Assembly: GCF_001997345.1 (NCBI RefSeq)
Contig: NZ_CP019606.1
Location: forward strand, 3,870,700 to 3,934,699
Direction: 5' to 3'
Length of the DNA: 64,000 nucleotides
Source: Tessaracoccus aquimaris
GTDB lineage: Bacteria; Actinomycetota; Actinomycetes; Propionibacteriales; Propionibacteriaceae
Position numbers and translations under genes: made by a program. The notes beneath the pieces are model-generated. The model was not told where the DNA came from and did no database searches. It saw only the letters and a list, made by a program, of their open reading frames with translations. Shown here one piece after another: positions 16,714 through 25,674 of this stretch. Every line of letters begins with the position of its first letter. The first letter of the stretch is position 1.

Positions 16714-18189
16714 GTGCCGAACACCACCATCGATGCGGGGCGCCTGCGCGCCGACCTCCTCGCCGCCTGCTACACCGTCGACGCCGTCCTGGACCGGATC
16801 GGTGAGGCGGGGCAGGACGGCCTCGGCCGCAACATGACCGTCCCCGCCGACGTTGCCCTCGGCGGCGCACGCGACCCCCTCGCCGCCCTGATCCGGCTGT
16901 TCCTGCTGCAGCGCCGCGTCCCGCGGGCCGACCTGGCAGGGGTAATCGACGTCGAGTCGCTGACCGCGGCCGGGTACCTGTCGCCGGAGGGCGAGAACCT
17001 GGCTGCCGACGTCGACATCCGGCCCTATGGCTCTCCCGACGATGGGGCCTCCGGTTGGGTCGTCAGCGACCTGACCCCGGGCCTCGACCTCAACATGACG
17101 CCGACTCGCCCCGACTACGTGCTCGGCGTCTCCCCGGCGTCGACGACCCTCGCGCAGATCACCGCCCGCACGCCGGTCGCGTCGGCGCTCGACCTCGGCA
17201 CCGGCTGCGGCGTGCAGTCGCTGCACCTCGGCAGGCACGCCACCCACGTCGTCGGCACCGACGTCAACGCCCGGGCCCTCGACCTCGCGGCGCTGACCGC
17301 CGCACTCAACGTTGCGGACGTCGACCTGCGCGCCGGGTCCCTGTACGAGCCGGTGACCGGCGAGAGGTTCGACCTGATCGTGTCGAACCCGCCGTTCGTG
17401 ATGAGCCCGCCCAGCGCGGAGGCCGAGACCCTCACCTACCGCGAGGCGAACTTCGAGGGCGACCGTCTCGTCGAGACGCTGGTGCGCGGCGCGGCCGATC
17501 ACCTCAACCCCGGCGGCTCGCTGCAACTGCTCACCAACTGGGCGATCCTCGACGGCCCGTGGGAGGAGCGGCTGCGCGACTGGGTGCCGGAGGGCTGCGA
17601 CGCGTGGTTCATCGAGCGGGAGCGCCTTGACGTCTACTCCTACATCGAGATGTGGCTGACGGACGCCGGGCTGGCGGGCACCCCGCGCTGGCGTTCCGCC
17701 TATGACGAGTGGCTTGCCTACTTCGACCGGCTTGGCATCCGCTCCGTCGGGATGGGCTGGGTCCAGATCACCCGCGCCGAACGGGCCGAGCCGCACCTGC
17801 GGTTCGAGAGTTGGCCGCACGCGGTCGCACAGCCGGTCGGTGACGTCTTCGCGCGCAACGCCGAGGCCGTCACGGCCTCGCTGCTGCCCGTCGGTGAACT
17901 GCTGGCCGCCCGCCCCATGCTGGTCGACGTGGAACAGGAGATGATCGGACGCCCCGGCGCCGAGGACCCTGAGCACGTGGTGTTCCGGCAGCGCGTCGGG
18001 CTGCTGCGCGCCGTCAAGGCCGACACCGCGCTCGCCGCGGTCCTGGGGGCGCTCGACGGTGACCTGACGCTCGGTCAGGTGGTTGCCGCGGTCGCCGCCG
18101 TCCTGGAGGTCGACCCGGCAGAGCTGGCCGCGGGCGTGCTGCCCGAGGTGCGCAAGGCGCTGCTCGACCAACTCCTGCGGATCGTCTGA
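16714..18189 (+). CDS. Class I methyltransferase with N-terminal DUF7059-like domain
   Basis: A 491-residue protein starting at GTG 16714. An N-terminal helical domain (1-110) precedes a Rossmann methyltransferase with SAM motif LDLGTGCG (159-166) and catalytic NPPF (225-228), the motif of RlmG/RsmC, PrmC and N6-adenine or amino-group methyltransferases. A C-terminal extension of about 200 residues follows. An rRNA guanine or protein target is plausible; the target is not decidable here. Confidence 0.8.
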   Translation: MPNTTIDAGRLRADLLAACYTVDAVLDRIGEAGQDGLGRNMTVPADVALGGARDPLAALIRLFLLQRRVPRADLAGVIDVESLTAAGYLSPEGENLAADVDIRPYGSPDDGASGWVVSDLTPGLDLNMTPTRPDYVLGVSPASTTLAQITARTPVASALDLGTGCGVQSLHLGRHATHVVGTDVNARALDLAALTAALNVADVDLRAGSLYEPVTGERFDLIVSNPPFVMSPPSAEAETLTYREANFEGDRLVETLVRGAADHLNPGGSLQLLTNWAILDGPWEERLRDWVPEGCDAWFIERERLDVYSYIEMWLTDAGLAGTPRWRSAYDEWLAYFDRLGIRSVGMGWVQITRAERAEPHLRFESWPHAVAQPVGDVFARNAEAVTASLLPVGELLAARPMLVDVEQEMIGRPGAEDPEHVVFRQRVGLLRAVKADTALAAVLGALDGDLTLGQVVAAVAAVLEVDPAELAAGVLPEVRKALLDQLLRIV

Positions 18190-18612
18190 CGCGACAGCCG
18201 ATGCGCGTCGAGTGACGGTGCGCCCTTCCCGACCCCGTCTCCGGGCGTCATCTGGTGCCCGCGACCGGAGGGCTTGAGCAGCATCCGTAACTCGTTGACG
18301 ATTGGATCGCGAAAATGCGGCACCCGACGCAACGAACAACGACTACTGCTCAACGCAGAGTCGCGCACCGCCGCGGCGTCGCGCACAGCCGCACACAGCC
18401 GCGGCGTCGCGCACCCCCGCCGAGTCTGACCGCAGCCGAGTCGGAGCGGAGCCCCCGCCGCTTCCGGCGTCCAGCCAGGCAGTGGCGATGACGTGGACCA
18501 ACGCAGCCGAATCGGTCTGGCCCGAGGCTGGATCAAAGGGTGACGCCTCGCGCGAAACGGGCGACGATGTCGGTGCGCCTGGCTAGGATCCGCGCAAGGG
18601 AACGGGAGACCG
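18190..18612. other. 423-bp intergenic stretch carrying repeats
   Basis: No gene is supported. It contains the 80-bp element at 18274-18353. A 16-base direct repeat, CCGCGGCGTCGCGCAC, occurs at 18371-18386 and 18399-18414. The last 40 bases should contain the promoter of the peptidase gene at 18613. Confidence 0.5.
18274..18353. repeat. 80-bp intergenic element, copy A
   Basis: Starts TTGAGCAGCAT and ends GACTACTGCTCAA, so the two ends are nearly perfect inverted repeats of each other (9 of 10). The copy at 37771-37850 has the same length, the same first 11 and the same last 13 bases, and 20 of the last 24 positions match. The interior differs but keeps self-complementary blocks (CGTTG and CAACG). 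Confidence 0.75.
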
Positions 18613-20658
18613 ATGGGCACGAATGGATCCTCAGCCAGGACGGGCCGGACGACGCGACGACGGGCGGCGCTCGCCACGATGCTCGCCGTGCTCGCGGGCG
18701 CCCTCTGGCTGGCGACCCCGGGCGGGGCGCTCGCCGAAGACGACGGGCTCTTCGAGACCAACGACACCCGCTACGTCGTGGCGGCCGACGGCAGCCCCGT
18801 CAAGGTCACCGTCGACCTGACGCTCCGCAACACCGTGCCAGACGTGCGCACCTCAGGAGGCGTTCGCTACTACTACTTCACCCGCTACCTCGTGGCGGTG
18901 CCGACCGGCACCCAGAACCTCCGCGCCACGTCGAACGGCCGCAGCCTCAACGTCAGCCTCGAGAAGGCTCCGGACCCCGCCTTCCAGGACATCCAGACGG
19001 CGGCGATCTCCTTTCCCGAACTGCGCTACGGCAAGACGAGATCCATCTCGCTGACCTACGACCTGCAAGGAGCGGACATCCGCTCGAGCGACCTGTCGCG
19101 GGTCGGCAAGGGGTACGCGGCGTTCATCACGTCGGCAACGGGGGAGGCGGGACACACCAGCGTCGAGGTCGTCGCGCCGAAGAGCTACGAGTTCCACGCC
19201 TCCTCCGACGCCTTCACGGAGACCCGCTCCGGTGCGACCACGGCCTGGAAGTCGACCAAGGCCACTGACGACCTCGGCATCTGGGAGTTCGTCACCCTCC
19301 GCGACCACGACCTGGCGGGCGAGGCCACCGTCACCATCGGGGGCGACACGGTCCGACTGCTCAGCTTCCCCGGCGATGACGCCTGGTCCGACTTCGTCGC
19401 CGACAAGCTCACCGCGGCCGTGCCCCACTTGGAGCGGCTGACCGGCACGCCGTGGCCGGGAGGGCTCGACACCGTCGTCGAGGACGTGTCGCCGACCGTC
19501 ACCGGCTACGCCTGGTTCAACGCGGCGACCAACGAGATCCTGCTCGGGGAGGAGTTGGACACCCATCTGCTCGTCCACGAGGCGTCGCACGTGTGGTTCA
19601 ACCACAACCGGATCGGTGACCGGTGGCTCCAGGAGGGCCTCGCCGAGGTGGTCGCCACCCGGATCGGGCCGACGATCGGAGGCACCGAAGACCCGCCAAC
19701 GGCCCCGAGCCCGACGGGGAAGGGCGCGTTCAAGCTGTCGACGTGGAGCGATCCGGAAGGCCGGGCAGGCGAGACGGACAGCTACGGCTACCCGGCCGCC
19801 TACGCGGCGGTCGAAGAACTGATCGGCGACCTCGACGACGAGTCCTTCGCGGAGGTGGTCTCCGCCGCGCTCGGTGGCGAGTCGGCCTACGAGCGGCCCG
19901 GAAGCACCCTCAACAGGTCCGGCACCGGCACCAGACGGTTCCTCGACCTGGTCGAGGACCGCGGGGGCAACGCCTCGGCGGACGCCACCTACCGGACCTG
20001 GATCCTTGACGAGGGCGCCTCGGCGCTGCTCGACGAGAGGGCCGAGTCGAGGAAGCTCTACCGCGCGATCGACGGCTCCGACGGCGCATGGCAGCCCCCG
20101 AAGGGCCTCAGGTGGCTGATGACCGACTGGCAGTTCTCGGACGCCGACGAGTTGATGGGCGACCTCGACGCCACCGCCGCCGCTGCGGGACAACTGCAGG
20201 ACGACGCGGCCGCCGCCGCCCTCGATCTGCCTGCATCGTTGCGGGAGGGCTACGAGTCGGCAGACGTCCCGAGCGGCTACCAGGAGTCGGGCAAGGCGAT
20301 CCGCGCCGCCATCGACTCCGTCGCCGAGGTGGACGACGCCACCCGGGCGGTCGAGGAGGCCGGCGACCCGGTCTCCGAACTCGGCGAGGCGATCCTCGGC
20401 ACCGACGCCCAGGTCGACGCCTCCCGGGCCGCCTTCTCCGACGGCGAGTTCGCCGCCGCCGACCGGCACGCCCGGACGGCGGCCAGCCAGTCCCGAATCT
20501 CCGGGCTGCTCGGGATCGCCACGGTCGCGGCGGCCGTCCTCGCCCTCGGCGGACTGACCGTTCTCGCCGTCGCGTTGCTTCGCCGACGCCGGCCCGCGGT
20601 CGAACCGGCCGCGACGACGCCGTTTCCTCCCGGGCCGCCTCCGGGCGACCTCCGCTGA
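18613..20658 (+). CDS. Secreted, membrane-anchored gluzincin (M1-like) metallopeptidase
   Basis: A 681-residue protein: basic N terminus, signal peptide ending near ALAEDD (about residue 42), a beta-rich domain, then the zinc site HEASH (His322, Glu323, His326) with third ligand Glu345 in QEGLAE, 18 residues after the HExxH as in M1 peptidases. A helical domain follows, and a C-terminal transmembrane helix (about 635-658) with an RRRR stop-transfer. It should act at the outer membrane face. The M1 exopeptidase GAMEN motif was not seen, so specificity is unknown. ATG 18613 has GGGAG upstream. Confidence 0.8.
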   Translation: MGTNGSSARTGRTTRRRAALATMLAVLAGALWLATPGGALAEDDGLFETNDTRYVVAADGSPVKVTVDLTLRNTVPDVRTSGGVRYYYFTRYLVAVPTGTQNLRATSNGRSLNVSLEKAPDPAFQDIQTAAISFPELRYGKTRSISLTYDLQGADIRSSDLSRVGKGYAAFITSATGEAGHTSVEVVAPKSYEFHASSDAFTETRSGATTAWKSTKATDDLGIWEFVTLRDHDLAGEATVTIGGDTVRLLSFPGDDAWSDFVADKLTAAVPHLERLTGTPWPGGLDTVVEDVSPTVTGYAWFNAATNEILLGEELDTHLLVHEASHVWFNHNRIGDRWLQEGLAEVVATRIGPTIGGTEDPPTAPSPTGKGAFKLSTWSDPEGRAGETDSYGYPAAYAAVEELIGDLDDESFAEVVSAALGGESAYERPGSTLNRSGTGTRRFLDLVEDRGGNASADATYRTWILDEGASALLDERAESRKLYRAIDGSDGAWQPPKGLRWLMTDWQFSDADELMGDLDATAAAAGQLQDDAAAAALDLPASLREGYESADVPSGYQESGKAIRAAIDSVAEVDDATRAVEEAGDPVSELGEAILGTDAQVDASRAAFSDGEFAAADRHARTAASQSRISGLLGIATVAAAVLALGGLTVLAVALLRRRRPAVEPAATTPFPPGPPPGDLR

Positions 20659-20756
20659 CCCGCGCGGCCACCGGGTGCTGACGCAGCCGATGATGGGACC
20701 CATTGACCTCGCAGGCTATTGTTCGAGGAGTTTCCAACCCCGGAGGGTGCTTCCTG

Positions 20757-23420
20757 ATGGCTTCCAAGCGTCTCGTGATCGTGGAGTCGCCGACCAAGGC
20801 GACCAAAATCGCCGGTTACCTTGGCCGCGACTACATCGTCGAGTCGAGCCGCGGCCACGTCCGCGACCTGCCCACCTCTGCCTCGGAGGTGCCCGCCAAG
20901 TACAAGGGTGAGAAGTGGGCGCGCACCGGCGTCAACGTCGACGATGACTTCCAGGCCATCTACGTGGTCTCGCCGGAGAAGAAGGCGACCATCAAGGACC
21001 TGAAGGCCAAGCTCGCCGGGGTCGACGAACTCCTGCTCGCCACCGATGGTGACCGCGAGGGCGAGGCCATCGCGTGGCACCTGCTGCAGGAACTCAAGCC
21101 GAAGGTGCCCGTCAAGCGGATGGTGTTCCACGAGATCACCAAGCCCGCCATCCTCGAGGCGGTCCAGAACCCGCGCGACCTCGACGTCGACCTCGTCGAC
21201 GCGCAGGAGACCCGCCGCATCCTCGACCGCCTCTACGGCTACGAGGTCTCCCCGGTGCTGTGGAAGAAGGTCATGCCGAAGCTGTCGGCCGGCCGCGTGC
21301 AGTCCGTGGCGACCCGCCTCATCGTCGACCGGGAGCGCGACCGGATCGCGTTCGTGCCCGCCGGCTACTGGGATCTCGACGTCACGCTCGACGCCGGGGC
21401 CGACGCCGACCCGCGCAACTTCCCTGCCCGCCTCGTCGACCTGGACGGCACCCGCATCGCGCAGGGCCGCGACTTCGACTCGCTCGGCAAGGCGAAGTCC
21501 CAGGAACTGCTCGTGCTGGACGAGGCCTCCGCCCGCCGGATCGCCGAACTGCTGAACGCGGCAAAGCCCGTCGTCAGTTCCGTCGAGTCCAAGCCATACA
21601 CGCGCCGCCCCTACGAGCCGTTCCGCACCACCACCATGCAGCAGGAGGCCGGACGCAAGCTCGGGTTCTCCGCGCAGCGCGCCATGTCGGTCGCCCAGGA
21701 GCTCTACGAAAAGGGCTTCATCACCTACATGCGAACCGACTCGATCTCGCTGTCGGGGCAGGCCATCAACGCCGCCCGCCAGCAGGTCCTCGACCTCTTC
21801 GGCGAGCGTTTCCTCCCCGAGAAGCCGCGCGTCTACACGTCGAAGGTGAAGTCGGCCCAGGAGGCCCACGAGGCGATCCGCCCCGCAGGTGACGCGTTCC
21901 AGCACCCTGACGAGACCGGCCTGGTTGGCGACACCTTCCGGCTCTACCAGCTCATCTGGCGCCGAACGCTCGCCTCGCAGATGGCCGACGCGCGCGGCGA
22001 GTCGGTCACCATCCGGATCGACGCGACCCTCGCGGGCACCGCCGACGACGCCAAGGACATCGGGCTGGTCGCCTCCGGTCGCACCATCACGTTCCCAGGC
22101 TTCCTCAAGGCCTACGTGCAGGGCACCGACGACGACTCCGCCTCGGACGACGCGCAGACCCGCCTGCCCATCCTCGAGAAGGGCCAGGCCCTCGACGTCG
22201 CAAAGGCAGAGCCGGCAGGCCACGAGACCCGGCCGCCCGCCAGGTACACCGAGCCGTCGCTTGTCGCGAAGCTCGAGGAACTGGAGATCGGCCGACCCTC
22301 GACCTACGCGTCGATCATCCGCACCATCACGGCGCGCGACTACGTGTTCAAGAAGGGCTCCGCGCTGGTGCCGACGTGGCTGGCGTTCGCCGTCACCCGG
22401 CTGCTTGAGGAGCACTTCTCGGAGCTGGTCGACTACGACTTCACGGCGCAACTCGAGGACCAGCTCGACGAGATCGCCGCGGGCCGCGCCAAGCGCCTCC
22501 AGGTGCTCTCCGACTTCTACCGCGGTCCCGACGGCGACGCGCACCAGGGGCTCCAGACGCTCGTCACCGAACTCGGCGACATCGACGCCCGCGCACTGTC
22601 GACCTTCCCGCTCGGCGACTCCGGCATCGACGTGCGCGTCGGTCGCTACGGCACCTACGTCGAGGCCTCCGACGGTCGCCGCGCCAACGTGCCCGAGGAC
22701 ACCGCCCCCGATGAGCTGACCGCGGCCCACGCCGAGGAACTGCTCGCCAACCCCCTCGACGCGGAGCGCGAGCTCGGCGTCAACGAGGAGTCGGGGAACA
22801 TGGTGGTCGCCAAGAACGGCCGCTACGGCCCCTACGTCACCGAGGTGCTCCCCGAGGATGCGCCCAAGTCGGCAAAGCCGCGCACCGGTTCGCTGTTCAA
22901 GTCGATGTCGCTGGACTCCGTCGACCTGCCCACCGCGCTCAAGCTGATGAGCCTGCCGCGCGTGGTCGGGGCCGACCCGGAGGGCAACGAGATCACCGCC
23001 CAGAACGGCCGCTACGGCCCGTACCTCAAGCGCGGCACCGACTCAAGGTCGCTGACGAGCGAGGATCAGATCTTCGACATCACGCTCGAGGAGGCCCTGG
23101 CGATCTACGCGCAGCCGAAGACCAGGGGAAGGGCGGCCGCCGCCGCGCCGCTGAAGGAGTTCGGCAACGATCCAGTCTCCGCCAAGCCCGTCGTGCTCAA
23201 GTCGGGCCGGTTCGGCCCGTACGTCACCGACGGTGAGACCAACGCCACGCTGCGTCGGGACGACTCGCCGGAGGAGATCACGCCAGAGCGGGCCTTCGAA
23301 CTGATCGCGGAGAAGCGCGCCAAGGGGCCCGCCCCGAAGCGCAAGCCGGCAGCCCGCAAGGCGCCCGCGAAGAAGGCCCCCGCGAAGAAGCCCGCGACCA
23401 GGAAGTCGAGCGCCTCGTAG
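20757..23420 (+). CDS. topA: DNA topoisomerase I
   Basis: Type IA topoisomerase that relaxes negative supercoils. The 887-residue protein starts at ATG 20757 (GGAGGG upstream); the open frame further upstream is not conserved. It has the Toprim start VIVESPTKA, the acidic DGDREGE and the active-site Tyr324 in FITYMRTD. Instead of zinc fingers the C-terminal part has four topoisomerase C-repeats (VGRYGTYVEA, KNGRYGPYVTE, QNGRYGPYLKR, KSGRFGPYVTD) and a Lys/Ala-rich tail, the actinobacterial form that gives processivity. Confidence 0.97.
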   Translation: MASKRLVIVESPTKATKIAGYLGRDYIVESSRGHVRDLPTSASEVPAKYKGEKWARTGVNVDDDFQAIYVVSPEKKATIKDLKAKLAGVDELLLATDGDREGEAIAWHLLQELKPKVPVKRMVFHEITKPAILEAVQNPRDLDVDLVDAQETRRILDRLYGYEVSPVLWKKVMPKLSAGRVQSVATRLIVDRERDRIAFVPAGYWDLDVTLDAGADADPRNFPARLVDLDGTRIAQGRDFDSLGKAKSQELLVLDEASARRIAELLNAAKPVVSSVESKPYTRRPYEPFRTTTMQQEAGRKLGFSAQRAMSVAQELYEKGFITYMRTDSISLSGQAINAARQQVLDLFGERFLPEKPRVYTSKVKSAQEAHEAIRPAGDAFQHPDETGLVGDTFRLYQLIWRRTLASQMADARGESVTIRIDATLAGTADDAKDIGLVASGRTITFPGFLKAYVQGTDDDSASDDAQTRLPILEKGQALDVAKAEPAGHETRPPARYTEPSLVAKLEELEIGRPSTYASIIRTITARDYVFKKGSALVPTWLAFAVTRLLEEHFSELVDYDFTAQLEDQLDEIAAGRAKRLQVLSDFYRGPDGDAHQGLQTLVTELGDIDARALSTFPLGDSGIDVRVGRYGTYVEASDGRRANVPEDTAPDELTAAHAEELLANPLDAERELGVNEESGNMVVAKNGRYGPYVTEVLPEDAPKSAKPRTGSLFKSMSLDSVDLPTALKLMSLPRVVGADPEGNEITAQNGRYGPYLKRGTDSRSLTSEDQIFDITLEEALAIYAQPKTRGRAAAAAPLKEFGNDPVSAKPVVLKSGRFGPYVTDGETNATLRRDDSPEEITPERAFELIAEKRAKGPAPKRKPAARKAPAKKAPAKKPATRKSSAS

Positions 23421-23438
23421 CGGCACTAGTCTGACGCC

Positions 23439-24821
23439 ATGGCCAACAAGCGCAAGCGGATGGAGGTCCTCCGGCTGGAGGTGCCATTCAGCTCCGAGTC
23501 TCCGCACCTGACCTCGGAGGCGGTGGGGCTGCCGCGCGTCATGCACCGCCCTGCGGCCAGCCTCGAGATGGACGCCACCGTCCTGGACTGCGCCGACGGC
23601 AGGCTGCTGCGCGACGGCGTCATCGTCGCGCACCGCATCATCGGCGGCTTGGGGGAGTGGTACCTCGCGGCCCCGCGCTGGTCGCCGATCCTTCCCGACG
23701 AGCGCATCGAGCCGCTCGGGCACAGCGGCGACCTGCCCGATGAGTTCGCGAGCTACATCCGCCCGTTCGCGCGACACGGCGTGCTCGGCACCATCGCGGG
23801 CCTTCACTCCGAGCGCGACGAATGGGCCCTGCGCGACGACGACGGCGAGATCGCGGCCTACGTCAAGGACGAGAAGGTCACCATCCGACGCAGCGGCATC
23901 ACGACCGCGCGCTACCGCGAGATCACCGTCACCCCGACCCGCGCGCTGACGGGGCAGCAGCGCGAGTTCCTGCTCAGCGCGGCGCTTGCCGTCAACGCGA
24001 TCGTGGTCGACAGCTTCCCGACGCTGCAGCAGAGGCTCGGGGCGCCCGCGACCGGCCTGACGAACTACCCGTTGCCGCAGGCCCTTCGACGTGACTTCAC
24101 GCTGGAGGAGTTCGCCACCGAGGTGTTCGCGGGGCACCTGCAGTCGATCCTGCTCGCCGATCTCGCCAGGCGCGCCGAGGACCGCGACGACCTGGCCGAC
24201 CTCAACGCGGCGCTGTGGGCCTTCGGGCGCGACCTGCGCGGCCTCGCGCCCGTCCTGGAGCCCGCCTGGCGCGAGTCTCTCGAGCAGCGGCTCAGCGGCC
24301 TGCCCTTCGAGTCCGCCGCCGACCTCGAGCCCGCCGTCCTCGACGTGCTCGACGCGCTCGTCGGGTCCGTCCTCGCGCCGCGCCTGGGTGACCTGTCGCA
24401 GCGACCGGCGGCGGAGGTGCTCTTCGAACGCGCCGAACAGGCCACCTACATCCTCGCCGACCGCTGCCGGGCCCTCGGCGTCACCTCGCCCGACGACAAG
24501 TGGCAGGCGGCGCTGCGGGCCGCCGAGCAGCTCGACGTGGCGGCCGGGGTCGCCGCCCCGCTGTTCCCCAAGGCGATGGGCAGGCTCCTCAACCAACTTG
24601 AAGACCTGCTCGACGATCTGCGAGGCTCTGCGGTCGGGTCGCTTGCCGGTGACCCGGAACTCGACGGGCTGTCCGCCGAGCAGGCCTACCAGTTGGGGCT
24701 CGACGCGGAACGCCGCCGCTCTGGCGTGCGGGAACGCCGCGCCCAGTTCATCCGACGGTGGCCCGACCGGGTGGTCGCGGCGCGCAAGGTGCTCGCCAAG
24801 GCGGAGAAGAAGCGGAAGTGA
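23439..24821 (+). CDS. CYTH-like plus CHAD-like domain protein
   Basis: A 460-residue protein. The N-terminal half resembles a CYTH triphosphate tunnel domain (DGEIAAYVKDEKVTIRR followed by YREITVTPTR). The second half is a helical, arginine-rich CHAD-like domain, the kind that binds polyphosphate. Some acidic and basic tunnel residues are visible, but the hallmark ExExK is not clear, so catalysis is doubtful. It sits 18 bp after topA and ends 4 bp before tmk, suggesting co-transcription. Possible roles are triphosphatase or polyphosphate binding. Confidence 0.6.
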   Translation: MANKRKRMEVLRLEVPFSSESPHLTSEAVGLPRVMHRPAASLEMDATVLDCADGRLLRDGVIVAHRIIGGLGEWYLAAPRWSPILPDERIEPLGHSGDLPDEFASYIRPFARHGVLGTIAGLHSERDEWALRDDDGEIAAYVKDEKVTIRRSGITTARYREITVTPTRALTGQQREFLLSAALAVNAIVVDSFPTLQQRLGAPATGLTNYPLPQALRRDFTLEEFATEVFAGHLQSILLADLARRAEDRDDLADLNAALWAFGRDLRGLAPVLEPAWRESLEQRLSGLPFESAADLEPAVLDVLDALVGSVLAPRLGDLSQRPAAEVLFERAEQATYILADRCRALGVTSPDDKWQAALRAAEQLDVAAGVAAPLFPKAMGRLLNQLEDLLDDLRGSAVGSLAGDPELDGLSAEQAYQLGLDAERRRSGVRERRAQFIRRWPDRVVAARKVLAKAEKKRK

Positions 24822-24825
24822 GTCG

Positions 24826-25445
24826 ATGAGCGGACTGTTCGTGGTGTTCGAGGGGGCGACTCGGTCGGCAAGAGCACCCAGGTCGACCTGCTCGACCGGT
24901 GGCTGACCACGGAGGCCATCCCCCATCGCACCACCCGGCAGCCCGGCGGCACCGAGGTCGGCGCCGAACTGCGCCGCCTCGTCCTGGACCCCGTCTTCGG
25001 GGACGTGTCGCCCAGGGCCGAGGCCCTGATGTACGCCGCAGACAAGGCCCAGCACGTCCACGAGGTGATCGCCCCCGCACTGCAGCGCGGGGAGGTGGTC
25101 GTCAGCGACCGCTACGTGCTGTCGATGATCGCCTACCAGGGCGCGGGCCGGGAACTCGAGATGGACGACATCGCCCACATCGGCTGGTGGGCCGTAGGAG
25201 GGCTCCGGCCCGACCTGACGGTGCTGCTCGACGCCGACCCCGACGAGGCGGTCGCCCGGATCGCGGACAAGGACCGCCTCGAACAGGCGGGCCTCGACCT
25301 GCACCACCGCGCGCGGGCCTTCTTCCTCGACCAGGTCGCGGCCGACCCGGGCCATTTCCTGGTCTTGAACGCGCGCGACACCCGCGAGGCGATCGCCGCC
25401 GCCATCCGGGAACGGGTCTCGGCGCTGCTCGCAGACCTGGCCTGA
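24826..25445 (+). CDS. tmk: Thymidylate kinase, frameshifted in this sequence
   Basis: Phosphorylates dTMP to dTDP. ATG 24826 opens MSGLFVVFEG, and the Walker A continues as GDSVGKST only after adding one G to the run 24852-24856. The rest is intact: TRQPGGTEVGAELR, the DRY motif SDRYVLSMIAYQGAG, and LID region. The restored length is 206 residues, normal for the family. The enzyme is essential in most bacteria, so the break is almost surely a sequence error. Confidence 0.92.
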
Positions 25446-25471
25446 ACACCGCAGACCCCCTGCCTATTCCG

Positions 25472-25507
25472 GCGTTCCTCGCTCAGCGAAATGCCGTCCA
25501 GGAACGC
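25472..25507. terminator. Possible hairpin downstream of tmk
   Basis: GCGTTCCT (25472-25479) and AGGAACGC (25500-25507) are perfect complements, with an inner CGCT-C-AGCG stem. It lies 27 bp after tmk and 47 bp before the leader ORF, so it could end tmk transcription or belong to the 5' region of the transporter mRNA. Confidence 0.4.
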
Positions 25508-25553
25508 ACTTCGGCGGTTCCCAAGCGCCGCCGCGCGTGTTTGACTTCCCGGC

Positions 25554-25637
25554 ATGACCCCGCTGCGACAGCGCATCCTGACCGCCCGACGTGCGGTCGA
25601 TTACATGCGCGTCTCCAGCGCCCTGTGTCGCGCCTGA
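25554..25637 (+). CDS. 27-residue leader peptide of the actinobacterial cysteine/sulfur type
   Basis: A short ORF, ATG 25554 to TGA 25637, ending in RRAVDYMRVSSALCRA. Short actinobacterial leader peptides annotated upstream of sulfur and cysteine genes share the pattern R-x-VD-x-x-RV-x-S-A-x-C-R near the C terminus. Here the single Cys is two codons from the end. It stops 37 bp before a TSUP transporter gene. The likely role is control of that gene by ribosome stalling at the Cys codon; this is inference from the pattern and position. Confidence 0.7.
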   Translation: MTPLRQRILTARRAVDYMRVSSALCRA

Positions 25638-25674
25638 CGATCCCCCGACCGTCACTCGCACCCAGGAAGAAATC

